DNA of 14,257 bases, from the NCBI GenBank assembly GCA_031274465.1, contig JAISQC010000235.1, forward strand, positions 1 through 14,257, given 5' to 3'. The position numbers and the translations under genes are program-made. The notes below the pieces were generated by a model, which was given only the letters and a program-made list of their open reading frames with translations, was not told the origin of the DNA and did no database searches. Origin of the DNA: Synergistaceae bacterium. Its GTDB lineage: Bacteria; Synergistota; Synergistia; Synergistales; Synergistaceae. How positions within the stretch are numbered: position 1 is the stretch's first letter; every line of letters starts with the position of its first letter. This document shows, one piece after another, positions 1 through 6,806 of the stretch.

Positions 1-396
1 TTTGGCGCCAGCCCCGAGATGGCAGATGACCGCGTCCGGCGCGGGAAACTCCACCTCGCTGTCGGGCTGTATATCTGCAGCAGTCACGGTCTTCGGCCCT
101 TCCATATCCAGATGCAGTATCCTGAAATCCGACGAAAACGAGCGAACCGGGACGTGCTTTATATTCATGAGAAGCTCTATCATGTCCTCCTTGACGCCGG
201 GCACGGTTGTAAACTCGTGCAGGACGCCGTCGACGCGGATCGCTGTGATCGCGGCGCCGGAGATGGAAGACAGAAGAACCCTGCGCAAAGAATTTCCTAG
301 AGTAACCCCATAACCCCTCTCGAGCGGCTCTATGATTATCTTGCCGTACTCGGAAGTGCTTTCTTCAATTTTAATTTCATAGCGGGCGTGATCCAA
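1..396 (-). CDS. rpoA: RNA polymerase alpha subunit, N-terminal part (cut by window edge)
   Basis: Alpha subunit of RNA polymerase, which dimerises and provides the platform for beta and beta-prime assembly. The first 132 codons are present and the frame runs off the window at base 1, so the rest of the N-terminal domain and the whole C-terminal domain are outside. The dimerisation segment is clear at residues 23-44 (EPLERGYGVTLGNSLRR, then VLLSS), followed by IRVDGVLHEF at 53-62, VPGVKED at 65-71 and DIQPDSEVEF at 108-117, all typical of alpha. I place the start at a TTG (394-396) because a G-rich Shine-Dalgarno sequence precedes it at 401-411; no ATG or GTG is suitably placed. It follows rpsK after 60 bases, with no rpsD between them. 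Confidence 0.95.
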   Translation of the reverse strand, partial: MDHARYEIKIEESTSEYGKIIIEPLERGYGVTLGNSLRRVLLSSISGAAITAIRVDGVLHEFTTVPGVKEDMIELLMNIKHVPVRSFSSDFRILHLDMEGPKTVTAADIQPDSEVEFPAPDAVICHLGAGAK

Positions 397-400
397 AGTT

Positions 401-411
401 CCCCCACCTTT
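401..411 (-). promoter_or_regulatory. Shine-Dalgarno sequence that sets the TTG start of rpoA
   Basis: The minus strand reads AAAGGTGGGGG, ending four bases before the TTG at 394-396 and about seven bases counted from its GGTGG core. An earlier in-frame TTG (412-414) lies upstream of this site and so is not the likely start. Confidence 0.7.
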
Positions 412-456
412 CAAGATACGCTAAGACGCAAATCAGCAACAACGGAAAAAACGAAG

Positions 457-849
457 CTACACGCGACGCCTTTTCGGAGGGCGACAGCCGTTATGCGGGA
501 TTGGAGTCGCGTCCTGGATGACGTTTACCTGGAGGCCAGCCGACTGAAGGGAACGGATCGCCGATTCGCGCCCGGGGCCTGGGCCCCTAACGATCACGTC
601 TATCTCCACGACTCCGTGATCCTGCGCCGCCTTCGCCGCTTGCGCGGCGGACATCTGCGCGGCGTAAGGGGTCGATTTCCTCGTCCCCTTGAAACCGACA
701 TTCCCTCCCGAGGCCCATGACAAAGCGTTGCCCTGCTTGTCTGTAAGGGTCACTATGGTATTGTTGAATGTCGAGTAGATGTGAGCCACGCCGTAAGATA
801 CGTGCTTCTTCTCCTTCTTTTTACCCCTGCGCTGAACTCTTTTTGCCAC
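457..849 (-). CDS. rpsK: 30S ribosomal protein S11
   Basis: S11 sits on the platform of the 30S subunit, binds 16S rRNA with S18 and S21, and lines the mRNA exit region. The 130 residues match the family length. Visible signatures are the basic N-terminus, TFNNTIVTLTD at 27-37, the RGPGPGRESAIR segment at 88-99 and the C-terminal GCRPPKRRRV. The start is GTG, preceded seven bases upstream by a strong GAGGAGGAG at 857-865. It lies 35 bases after rpsM and ends in TAG. Confidence 0.98.
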   Translation of the reverse strand: MAKRVQRRGKKKEKKHVSYGVAHIYSTFNNTIVTLTDKQGNALSWASGGNVGFKGTRKSTPYAAQMSAAQAAKAAQDHGVVEIDVIVRGPGPGRESAIRSLQSAGLQVNVIQDATPIPHNGCRPPKRRRV

Positions 850-884
850 CTGTTTACTCCTCCTCGTCCTTCAAAAAACCGAAT

Positions 885-1262
885 TTACTTGGTAGCCTTC
901 TTCTTTCCGGCGACTGTGCGCTTCGGGCCCTTGCGCGTGCGGGCGTTCGTCTTCGTGTGCTGCCCGCGGACGGGAAGCCCAAGGCGATGACGGAGGCCGC
1001 GATAGCACCCGATGTCCATCAGGCGTTTTATGTTCATGCTTATCTCCCTGCGCAGATCACCCTCGACCTTGTAGTTGTTCTCGAGCTCGGCGCGCAGCTT
1101 CTGAGCCTCTTCGTCGGAGAGGTTCTTGACCCTCGTGTCCGGACTGATTCCGGTGGAGGCCAGAATTTTTTTCGACGTCGGAAGCCCTATTCCGAAAATA
1201 TAAGTCAACCCGATTTCTATTCTCTTTTCCCTTGGCAGGTCCACTCCCGCGATGCGTGCCAT
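885..1262 (-). CDS. rpsM: 30S ribosomal protein S13
   Basis: S13 is in the head of the 30S subunit and contacts the 50S subunit and P-site tRNA. The 125 residues carry the N-terminal MARIAGVDLPREKR, the helix-two-turn-helix region with GIG at 24-26, and the basic C-terminal tail GLPVRGQHTKTNARTRKG at 95-112 that reaches towards the tRNA. The start is ATG six bases after the rpmJ stop. Its Shine-Dalgarno AGGAGG is encoded by the last two sense codons of rpmJ, which suggests tight coupling of the two genes. Stop TAA. Confidence 0.98.
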   Translation of the reverse strand: MARIAGVDLPREKRIEIGLTYIFGIGLPTSKKILASTGISPDTRVKNLSDEEAQKLRAELENNYKVEGDLRREISMNIKRLMDIGCYRGLRHRLGLPVRGQHTKTNARTRKGPKRTVAGKKKATK

Positions 1263-1268
1263 ATAACC

Positions 1269-1394
1269 TTACCTCCTCGCCCCCTGGCGCTGTTTATGTC
1301 TTGGATTCCTGCTGCATATCACCCTGACCACCCCGTGCCTCTTGATGATCCGGCAGTATTCGCAAATGGTCTTGACCGACGGCCGTACTTTCAT
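1269..1394 (-). CDS. rpmJ: 50S ribosomal protein L36, zinc-binding type
   Basis: The protein is 41 residues. It begins MKVRPSVKTICEYCRIIKR and carries C11, C14, C27 and H33, the zinc ribbon of the cysteine-containing (C+) form of L36, which binds 23S rRNA near the base of the L7/L12 stalk. After the usual end at RQG there is a three-residue ARR extension; its codons GCG AGG AGG contain the Shine-Dalgarno sequence of rpsM. The usual ATG is used as start, 16 bases after the infA stop. An in-frame GTG two codons upstream (1398-1400) cannot be excluded, because AAGGGGG at 1406-1412 lies 11 bases from the ATG but only 5 from the GTG. Confidence 0.97.
   Translation of the reverse strand: MKVRPSVKTICEYCRIIKRHGVVRVICSRNPRHKQRQGARR
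1272..1277 (-). promoter_or_regulatory. Shine-Dalgarno of rpsM inside the end of rpmJ
   Basis: The minus strand reads AGGAGG, the last two sense codons of rpmJ (Arg-Arg), nine bases before the rpsM ATG. It is the best anti-Shine-Dalgarno match at this junction. Confidence 0.8.
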
Positions 1395-1410
1395 TATCAC
1401 CGCAACCCCC

Positions 1411-1629
1411 TTATTTATACCTGTACACTATCCTGCCCCTTGTTAGGTCGTACGGGGTGAGCTGAATCAAAACCCTGTCCCCCGGCAGGATGCGGATAAA
1501 ATGCATTCTCATCTTCCCAGAAACGTGGGCCAGCACCTTGTGCCCGTTCTCGAGTTCCACCCGGAACATCGCGTTCGGCAATGGTTCGACTACCTTGCCT
1601 TTCACCTCTATGACGTCGTCTTTCGGCAT
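1411..1629 (-). CDS. infA: Translation initiation factor IF-1
   Basis: IF-1 is a single OB-fold (S1-like) protein that occupies the A site of the 30S subunit during initiation. The 72 residues are the family length and include KDDVIEVKGKVVE near the N-terminus, NAMFRVELENGH, the SGKMRMHFIRILPGD stretch and the ending TRGRIVYRYK. The start is ATG with AGGAGG at 1643-1648, 13 bases upstream, which is rather far. No alternative in-frame start is better. It follows the KOW gene after 39 bases, the second longest gap in the window, and ends in TAA. Confidence 0.98.
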   Translation of the reverse strand: MPKDDVIEVKGKVVEPLPNAMFRVELENGHKVLAHVSGKMRMHFIRILPGDRVLIQLTPYDLTRGRIVYRYK

Positions 1630-1668
1630 CCGGACAAACCAACCTCCTCGAAAATAAACCGTGAACTC

Positions 1669-1959
1669 TCAACCGCTAAGACGAGAGATGATTTGAGCGA
1701 GCCATCCATCGTCGAGACGTTTCCCCCCTGCAAGTCGCTGCGAGACTTCGACGGAAACCTTTCCCGTCATCCCAACATGCCGCAAATTCTTCCGTTTCGG
1801 CTTCCGAACAGATATCTTCCTGCCATCAGCGATCAGGACTCTATCGTTTTCGTCAAGCTCTCCCCCGATACCGATCACCACAAAAACGGAACCGGCATGA
1901 CGCCCCCGCTTTACAACAACCAGACTGCCCAGGGGGAATATGAGCTCATCGCGGCTCAT
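1669..1959 (-). CDS. KOW-domain RNA-binding protein (L14e/L6e/L27e-like), function unknown
   Basis: A small basic protein of 96 residues. Residues 7-32 (IFPLGSLVVVKRGRHAG, then SVFVVIGIG) form a KOW-type beta motif like that of archaeal and eukaryotic L14e, and a basic RKPKRKNLRHVG segment follows at 53-63. A gene of this type between map and infA is common in Clostridia-like genomes, where it is annotated only as an RNA-binding protein. A ribosome- or RNA-associated role is an inference from the fold and position. The chosen ATG (1957-1959) overlaps the map stop as ATGA; another in-frame ATG two codons upstream (1963-1965) would add Met-Gly. Much longer in-frame extensions run inside map and are not credible. 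Stop TGA. Confidence 0.88.
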   Translation of the reverse strand: MSRDELIFPLGSLVVVKRGRHAGSVFVVIGIGGELDENDRVLIADGRKISVRKPKRKNLRHVGMTGKVSVEVSQRLAGGKRLDDGWLAQIISRLSG

Positions 1960-2726
1960 TCCCATGGAGTCAGTATTTCCACGCCTTCTTCCGTCAGGAG
2001 CAAAGTATGCTCGAAATGGGCCGCGTCCGACCCGTCGCAGGTTACGACGGTCCATCCGTTCCCGGTCGATCTGACCTGCTCGCGGCCGCTCATAACCATC
2101 GGCTCTATGCAGAACGTCATTCCGGGCTTCAGCGTCATCCCGGATCTGGGGCGCCCATAGTTCGGAACCTGCGGCGCCTCGTGCAGCTTCCTTCCGATTC
2201 CGTGCCCCGAATATTCGCGCACGATCCCACAGCCGTTGCCCAACACCCATTTTTCTATGGCGTGCCCGATGTCCCCGATGGTCCGGCCGACAACCGCCTG
2301 CTCGATGCCCACGCAAAGCGCCTTGTAGGTCACGGACATCAGGTCGGCCCGCTCCGGGGAGATGTCGCCCACAGGATACGTGCAGGCCGCGTCCCCGTGG
2401 TAACCGTCTATTATAGCCCCCACGTCGATGCTGACAATGTCGCCGTCGCGCAAAATCCGTTCCGCGCTTGGAACCCCGTGCACTACCTCCTCGTTTATCG
2501 AGACGCATATCGCGCTCGGGAAGGGAGTGCGGATGCCATGGACCCTGTAGCCTTTGAAGGACGCGCCCGCCGACATCTTTCGCAAAACCCGTTCGGCCTC
2601 GTCGTCCAAGGACAAAGTATCGACGCCCGGGCGGATCATCTGGCGCATCGCGTTGTGCACTTCCGCCACGACCCGTCCGGCTCGCCTCATCTTCTCGACC
2701 TCGTCGGGTTTTTTGAACGTAATCAT
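1956..2726 (-). CDS. map: Methionine aminopeptidase, type I
   Basis: Removes the initiator methionine from nascent proteins when the second residue is small, acting at the ribosome exit. The 256 residues are the length of the short type I enzymes without an N-terminal zinc-finger extension. The five metal ligands of the pita-bread fold can be placed: D101 and D112 (SIDVG and HGDAA), H175 (SGHGIG), E208 (CIEPM) and E239 (HFEHT); the substrate-binding H83 is in VVHGVP. The ATG start is one base after the adk stop. Its 3' end overlaps the KOW gene by four bases. Stop TGA. Confidence 0.98.
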   Translation of the reverse strand: MITFKKPDEVEKMRRAGRVVAEVHNAMRQMIRPGVDTLSLDDEAERVLRKMSAGASFKGYRVHGIRTPFPSAICVSINEEVVHGVPSAERILRDGDIVSIDVGAIIDGYHGDAACTYPVGDISPERADLMSVTYKALCVGIEQAVVGRTIGDIGHAIEKWVLGNGCGIVREYSGHGIGRKLHEAPQVPNYGRPRSGMTLKPGMTFCIEPMVMSGREQVRSTGNGWTVVTCDGSDAAHFEHTLLLTEEGVEILTPWE

Positions 2727-2727
2727 C

Positions 2728-3369
2728 TCATGCCATGAGTCCTTCCAGGCATTTCAAAGCCGCGTCGCGCGGCCCGGACGCGTCGATCCGGCGAAGAATG
2801 CCGGTTTTTTCGTAGTAGTCCACGAGCGGCGCGGTTTCGGCGTGATAAACTTCCAGCCTGCGGCGGATGACGGACTCCTTGTCGTCGTCCCTCTGGATGA
2901 CAGCGCCGCCGCATTCGTCGCAGACGCCGTCTGCCTTGGGCGGACGCGCGACCGTGTTGTATATCGCGCCGCACGACGAGCAGACCCTTCTGCTGCAAAG
3001 GCGGCCCACGACGGCCTCATCGGCTATCTCGAGCAGGATGACCGCGTCGAGGCGCAGGGACATCTCATCCAATAAAGACGAGAGAGCTTCGGCCTGCGCG
3101 ACCGTCCTCGGAAACCCATCGAGCATGAAGCCCGACTTGGCGTCCGCCTCTCCCAAACGCCCCCTCATCATATCTATTATAAGGGAATCCGCCACGAGAG
3201 ACCCGGCATCCATGAATTTTTTGGCCTCGAGGCCGAGTTTCGTCCCTGACCTGACGTTCTCGCGCAGGATATCGCCAGTTGAGATATGCGCAACGGCATA
3301 TTTCTCGCTTATCGCGGCGGCCTGCGTGCCCTTTCCAGCCCCCGGGGGGCCTATCAGGATTATACGCAT
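2728..3369 (-). CDS. adk: Adenylate kinase, zinc-LID type
   Basis: Catalyses ATP + AMP = 2 ADP in the cytoplasm. The 213 residues show the P-loop GPPGAGKGT at 7-15, the AMP-binding STGD at 30-33, DGFPRT at 84-89 and the long LID domain. The LID has C130, C133, C150 and C153 (CSSC and CDEC), the four-cysteine structural zinc site seen in many Gram-positive and related enzymes; an extra C125 lies just before it. The start is ATG, with AGAGAGG overlapping the secY stop about 11 bases upstream. It sits between secY and map as in many Firmicutes-like spc operons. Stop TGA. Confidence 0.98.
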   Translation of the reverse strand: MRIILIGPPGAGKGTQAAAISEKYAVAHISTGDILRENVRSGTKLGLEAKKFMDAGSLVADSLIIDMMRGRLGEADAKSGFMLDGFPRTVAQAEALSSLLDEMSLRLDAVILLEIADEAVVGRLCSRRVCSSCGAIYNTVARPPKADGVCDECGGAVIQRDDDKESVIRRRLEVYHAETAPLVDYYEKTGILRRIDASGPRDAALKCLEGLMA

Positions 3370-3385
3370 TCGAGCCCGCGCCTCT

Positions 3386-4675
3386 CTAAATGAGCCCGCC
3401 GCTCTTGCCGCGGCGTTTCAATATGCCGTCGTAGTGGCGCATCAGCATCTGCCCCTCGACCTGGTGTATCGTATCGAGAGCGACCCCCACGACTATGATG
3501 ACTGCGGTCCCGCCGAACACAAACGTGTCGATCCTCAAAATCAAGGTCATGAAGTTCGGTATGAGCGCTATGGCAGCCAGCGCGAACGCGCCGCCCAGAG
3601 TTATCCGGCTCATGACCCGCTCTATGTATTCGGACGTTGGCTTGCCCGGCCTGATGCCCAATATGAAACCGCCGTATTTTTTCATATTGTTCGAGAGGTC
3701 AGCGGGGTTGAAGACGACCGCCGTGTAAAAATATGAAAAAAATATTATCAGCAGGACCTCGATAACAATGTAAACGGGGTGCGACTGCGAAAACACGGCT
3801 CGAAACCAGTCGGAGACGGGGCCGCTGAAAAAACTCGCTATCATCGACGGGAAAAGCAGCACCGACGACGCGAAGATTATCGGGATGACGCCAGCCGTGT
3901 TGACCCGCAACGGGATGAAGGTGCTCTGCCCGCCGTAGACCTTGTTCCCGACCATGCGCTTCGCGTACTGCACGGGAAGCCTTCGCGTCCCCTCCTGCAG
4001 GATCACGCAGCCAGCTATGACGACTACGATCACCGCCAGGGCGATCAACAGGACGAATATATTTATCTCCCCGTAGCGGAGCCTGCCCACCGTATCGACG
4101 ATGGCCTCGGGAAGGCGGGCCACGATGCCGGCGTAGATGAGCATCGACGTGCCGTTGCCGATTCCGTGGTCGGACATGACCTCGCCGAGCCACATGACGA
4201 CGAACGCCCCTGTCGTGACGGTCGCCACGACTATCACCCAGTTCAGCGCGCCGCCGGCGAATATGTTGTAATTCCGAAGCCACGTCGTCATGCCTATGGC
4301 TTGCACCAGCGCGAAAAATATCGTTCCAAAACGCGTGTACTGCGTTATCTTCTTGCGGCCCTCCTCGCCCTCCTTCTGCATCTTTTCGAGCGCCGGGAAG
4401 ATGACCACCAGCAGTTGCATGACTATGCTCGAATTGATATAGGGCCCGACGCCGAGCGCGAAGATGCTAAACCGCCTGAGGGCGCCGCCGGCGAAGAGAT
4501 CGAGAAACCCGAGGACTCCCGAACTCTGCGCAAACATGTTTGCCATAGCTTCCGGGTCTATTCCAGGCGTCGGGATATGAGCTCCGAGCCTGAAAATGAA
4601 AAGGGCGCCTACTACGAAAAGTATCCGCCTCTTGAGGTCAGGCAGGCGAAATGCGTCCCGGAACCCGTCGATCAC
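3386..4675 (-). CDS. secY: Preprotein translocase subunit SecY
   Basis: Core channel of the Sec translocon in the cytoplasmic membrane. The 429 residues are a normal length and ten hydrophobic segments can be picked out, roughly at 17-37, 70-92, 115-133, 148-168, 175-195, 206-228, 262-283, 300-323, 362-380 and 386-403. Family landmarks are the N-terminal AFRLPDLKRRI, the plug and TM2a region around FLDLFAGGALRRFS at 57-70, and the cytoplasmic loop QEGTRRLPVQYAKR at 227-240, where SecA and the ribosome dock. The start is GTG directly after the rplO TAG stop, with AGAGGTGG in the last codons of rplO about five bases upstream. Stop TAG. Confidence 0.98.
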   Translation of the reverse strand: MIDGFRDAFRLPDLKRRILFVVGALFIFRLGAHIPTPGIDPEAMANMFAQSSGVLGFLDLFAGGALRRFSIFALGVGPYINSSIVMQLLVVIFPALEKMQKEGEEGRKKITQYTRFGTIFFALVQAIGMTTWLRNYNIFAGGALNWVIVVATVTTGAFVVMWLGEVMSDHGIGNGTSMLIYAGIVARLPEAIVDTVGRLRYGEINIFVLLIALAVIVVVIAGCVILQEGTRRLPVQYAKRMVGNKVYGGQSTFIPLRVNTAGVIPIIFASSVLLFPSMIASFFSGPVSDWFRAVFSQSHPVYIVIEVLLIIFFSYFYTAVVFNPADLSNNMKKYGGFILGIRPGKPTSEYIERVMSRITLGGAFALAAIALIPNFMTLILRIDTFVFGGTAVIIVVGVALDTIHQVEGQMLMRHYDGILKRRGKSGGLI

Positions 4676-5119
4676 CTAGACCACCTCTGACTTTCCGCCA
4701 TTCGCCTCGATCTTTTCGCGGGCGGATGCGCTGAAAGCGTTGGCGATCACGGTAAAGCTCTTGGTCAGATCCCCGTGGCCGAGTATTTTGATCGGCAATT
4801 TGCCGGACGCAACGCCCTGCGCGCGAAGTTCGTCCGGGGTAATGGTCGCTCCCGCCTCAAACTTCTCATCGAGCTGCTTGACGTTTACGATCTGGTAATT
4901 TTTCGCGAACCTGAAATTGCTGAACCCCCTTTTGGGAATCCTCCGGGACAGAGGCATCTGGCCTCCCTCGAAATAAGGGGAGACGCCCCTGCCGGCCCTG
5001 GCCTTCTGGCCTTTGTGCCCTTTGCCCGCAGTCTTTCCGGTCCCGCTGCCGATGCCCATGCCGAGGCGTTTTGGCTTGCGCCTCGATCCGGGTGCTGGGG
5101 ACAGTTCATGAAGCTTCAT
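4676..5119 (-). CDS. rplO: 50S ribosomal protein L15
   Basis: L15 is a 50S assembly protein with a long N-terminal tail threading into 23S rRNA. The 147 residues begin MKLHELSPAPGSRRKPKRLG, followed by the glycine- and lysine-rich GSGTGKTAGKGHKGQKAR tail and the FEGGQMPLSRRIPKRGF signature. The ATG start has GGAAGGTGAG upstream, just after the rpmD TAG. It ends in TAG with no spacer before the secY GTG, so the two are likely translationally coupled. Confidence 0.98.
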   Translation of the reverse strand: MKLHELSPAPGSRRKPKRLGMGIGSGTGKTAGKGHKGQKARAGRGVSPYFEGGQMPLSRRIPKRGFSNFRFAKNYQIVNVKQLDEKFEAGATITPDELRAQGVASGKLPIKILGHGDLTKSFTVIANAFSASAREKIEANGGKSEVV

Positions 5120-5133
5120 GTCAGCTCACCTTC

Positions 5134-5316
5134 CTAATCGCCCTGAGTCCACTCGACCAGATGCGACACGCTCCTGATCATGCCCAGTATCGCGGGCGTG
5201 TCGTCGTGTGTCACGGTTTCGCCGAGACGGTGCAGGCCGAGCGCCCTTATAGTCCGTTCCTGCCTGTCCGGGCGCCCGATAGCGCTCTTTTTCCACGTTA
5301 CCTTTATCTTAGCCAT
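5134..5316 (-). CDS. rpmD: 50S ribosomal protein L30
   Basis: L30 is a small peripheral 50S protein with a ferredoxin-like fold. The 60 residues match the bacterial family, with the opening KIKVTWKKSAIG, the RQERTIRALGLHRLGETV signature and GMIRSVSHLVEW near the end. The ATG start is preceded by GAGAGGTGG. It lies in the standard rpsE-rpmD-rplO order and ends in TAG. Confidence 0.98.
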   Translation of the reverse strand: MAKIKVTWKKSAIGRPDRQERTIRALGLHRLGETVTHDDTPAILGMIRSVSHLVEWTQGD

Positions 5317-5329
5317 GACGCTCCACCTC

Positions 5330-5854
5330 TCAAGCGGAAGCCAGCGAGTCTCGCCCGCGAAGCCTGCGGACCTCTTCGGCAGTCCGAAGCCCCCGAACCG
5401 CCTCGAACGTCGCGTAAGCTACGTTGATCGGGTTGGACGTCCGTCCGATGACCTTGGTCAGTACGTCTTTGACGCCGCCGAGTTCCATTATGGCGCGCAC
5501 CACGGCCCCGGCGATGACTCCAGTCCCGGGGGCGGCAGGCCGTATCAGAACCTCGGCCGCGCCGAACTTTCCCTGTATCGGGTGCGGGATCGTGTTCCCG
5601 GATTTCTTCATGTCGATCATATTCTTCTTCGCATGGTCGATGCCCTTGCGGACCGCCTCGGAAATTTCGCGGGCCTTGCCCATTCCGACGCCAACCTGGT
5701 CGATGCCGTCGCCTACCACCACGAGGACCGAAAACCGGAAGCGCTTGCCGCCCTTGACCACCTTGCTGACGCGGTTGATCGAGACGACCCTCTCACTCAG
5801 CTCCATTCCTCTGGAACTGAAATTCTTGCTCTGCTGTTGATTCTGGGTTGCCAA
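5330..5854 (-). CDS. rpsE: 30S ribosomal protein S5
   Basis: S5 contributes to decoding accuracy and to the mRNA entry channel helicase activity. The 174 residues have a Gln/Ser-rich N-terminus, the KGGKRFRFSVLVVVGDG segment at 34-50 (the loop where spectinomycin-resistance changes occur, with no obvious deletion here), and the C-terminal APGTGVIAGAVVRAIMELGG signature. The start is TTG, supported by a strong AGGGAGGG (5861-5868) six bases upstream; the first ATG in frame is residue 17 and would remove part of the conserved N-terminus. Stop TGA. Confidence 0.97.
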   Translation of the reverse strand: MATQNQQQSKNFSSRGMELSERVVSINRVSKVVKGGKRFRFSVLVVVGDGIDQVGVGMGKAREISEAVRKGIDHAKKNMIDMKKSGNTIPHPIQGKFGAAEVLIRPAAPGTGVIAGAVVRAIMELGGVKDVLTKVIGRTSNPINVAYATFEAVRGLRTAEEVRRLRGRDSLASA

Positions 5855-5860
5855 ATCTTT

Positions 5861-5868
5861 CCCTCCCT
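5861..5868 (-). promoter_or_regulatory. Shine-Dalgarno that sets the TTG start of rpsE
   Basis: The minus strand reads AGGGAGGG, whose first AG is part of the TAG stop of rplR. It is six bases from the TTG at 5852-5854 and is the strongest argument for this uncommon start codon in a ribosomal gene. Confidence 0.75.
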
Positions 5869-6235
5869 AGAATTTCAGGCCGGCTTCGCGCGCTGAATCG
5901 GCGAGAGCCTTCACGCGGCCCTGAAAGAGATGGCCGCCTCTGTCGAACACGACTGACGTGATGCCCTTCGCTATGGCCCTCTCGGCTATCAGCTTTCCGA
6001 CGACTTTTGCGGCCTCTTGGTCCGCCCCGTTCTTCATCGAGTCGGACAGTGCCTTGTCGAGCGTTGACGCGGAAACCAGCGTGTGCCCGGCCTCGTCGTC
6101 CACTATCTGCGCGTAGATGTGCTTCAGGCTGCGGAACACGGACAGCCTCGGGCATTCTTGGGTGCCGGCAAGATTCTTGCGCAGGCGGCGATGACGGTGC
6201 ACGCGCATCTCGTTGCGGCTGCGGCTTTTGATCAT
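5867..6235 (-). CDS. rplR: 50S ribosomal protein L18
   Basis: L18 binds 5S rRNA together with L5 and L25 and anchors the central protuberance. The 122 residues show the basic RVHRHRRLRKNLAG N-terminus, the PRLSVFRSLKHIYAQIVDD strand typical of L18, and the closing FDRGGHLFQGRVKALADSAR motif. The ATG start has GAGGTGA six bases upstream. The TAG stop overlaps the Shine-Dalgarno of rpsE. Confidence 0.98.
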   Translation of the reverse strand: MIKSRSRNEMRVHRHRRLRKNLAGTQECPRLSVFRSLKHIYAQIVDDEAGHTLVSASTLDKALSDSMKNGADQEAAKVVGKLIAERAIAKGITSVVFDRGGHLFQGRVKALADSAREAGLKF

Positions 6236-6253
6236 CTCAAATCACCTCGCAGT

Positions 6254-6793
6254 TTATTTGCCGCCGGCCTTGCCGGCCTTGCGGATAACGTATTCGCCAA
6301 CATAGCGAATGCCTTTGCCCTTGTAAGGCTCGGGCGGCCTGTAGCCCCTTATGTTCGCGGCGACCTGGCCCACAAGCTGCCTGTCGATGCCACGCACGAT
6401 GACCTTCGTCGGCCCGTCGATCGCCAGTTCTATCCCAGCCGGAGGCTCAACCTCGACCGGGTGCGAGAAACCCAGAGCCAGCACGAGGTTTTTGCCCTGC
6501 ATTTGAGCCCTGTAGCCGACGCCTATGATTTCGAGGGCCCTCTCGAAGCCTTGGCTCACTCCGACCACCATGTTGTTGAGGATGGCCCTTGTCATTCCGT
6601 GGGCCGCCCGGTTGCGCTTCTCGTCGTTTGCGCGGGTGACAACGATGATTTCTCCATCCAGCTCCACCGAAATGTCCGGCAGCACACCGAATTTAAGCGA
6701 ACCCTTGGCCCCTTTCACAGTTACCTCTTTGCCCTCTATCTTCACGTCCACTCCCTTGGGCAATGGAATGGGCTTGCGTCCGATGCGAGACAT
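6254..6793 (-). CDS. rplF: 50S ribosomal protein L6
   Basis: L6 lies near the sarcin-ricin loop and the factor-binding region. The 179 residues fold as two tandem similar domains, with the N-terminal SRIGRKPIPLPKGV, the mid signature GVGYRAQMQGKNLVLALGFSHP at 91-112 (only its ends are diagnostic) and the C-terminal PEPYKGKGIRY at 154-164. The ATG start follows TAGGGGGAATACGCTC, where the TAG is the rpsH stop. Stop TAA. Confidence 0.98.
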   Translation of the reverse strand: MSRIGRKPIPLPKGVDVKIEGKEVTVKGAKGSLKFGVLPDISVELDGEIIVVTRANDEKRNRAAHGMTRAILNNMVVGVSQGFERALEIIGVGYRAQMQGKNLVLALGFSHPVEVEPPAGIELAIDGPTKVIVRGIDRQLVGQVAANIRGYRPPEPYKGKGIRYVGEYVIRKAGKAGGK

Positions 6794-6806
6794 GAGCGTA
6801 TTCCCC

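Noticed and set aside
413..442. Possible promoter before rpoA: TTGTTG and TATCTT separated by 18 bases on the minus strand.
   Set aside because: Both boxes are poor matches, and the start site would fall inside the rpoA ribosome-binding site, leaving almost no leader.
446..476. Possible terminator after rpsK: a T-run of six on the minus strand (446-451) preceded by complementary CGAA and TTCG.
   Set aside because: The stem is only four base pairs around a loop of about 17 bases, too weak for an intrinsic terminator, and rpoA is expected to be co-transcribed.
768..1460. A 230-codon plus-strand open frame opposite rpsM and rpmJ.
   Set aside because: It lies antisense to several certain genes, its translation resembles no protein I know, and it is explained by the GC-rich codon pattern of the minus-strand genes.
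1960..2508. A long in-frame upstream extension of the KOW gene that would give a 279-residue protein.
   Set aside because: The extension runs out of frame through map and reads as low-complexity Arg/Gly-rich sequence; the start at the ATGA overlap with map gives the normal small protein.
3779..4690. A 303-codon plus-strand open frame opposite secY.
   Set aside because: It is a shadow of secY. Its product is unusually rich in Asp, Arg and His with no domain pattern, and it has no credible ribosome-binding site or neighbours on that strand.
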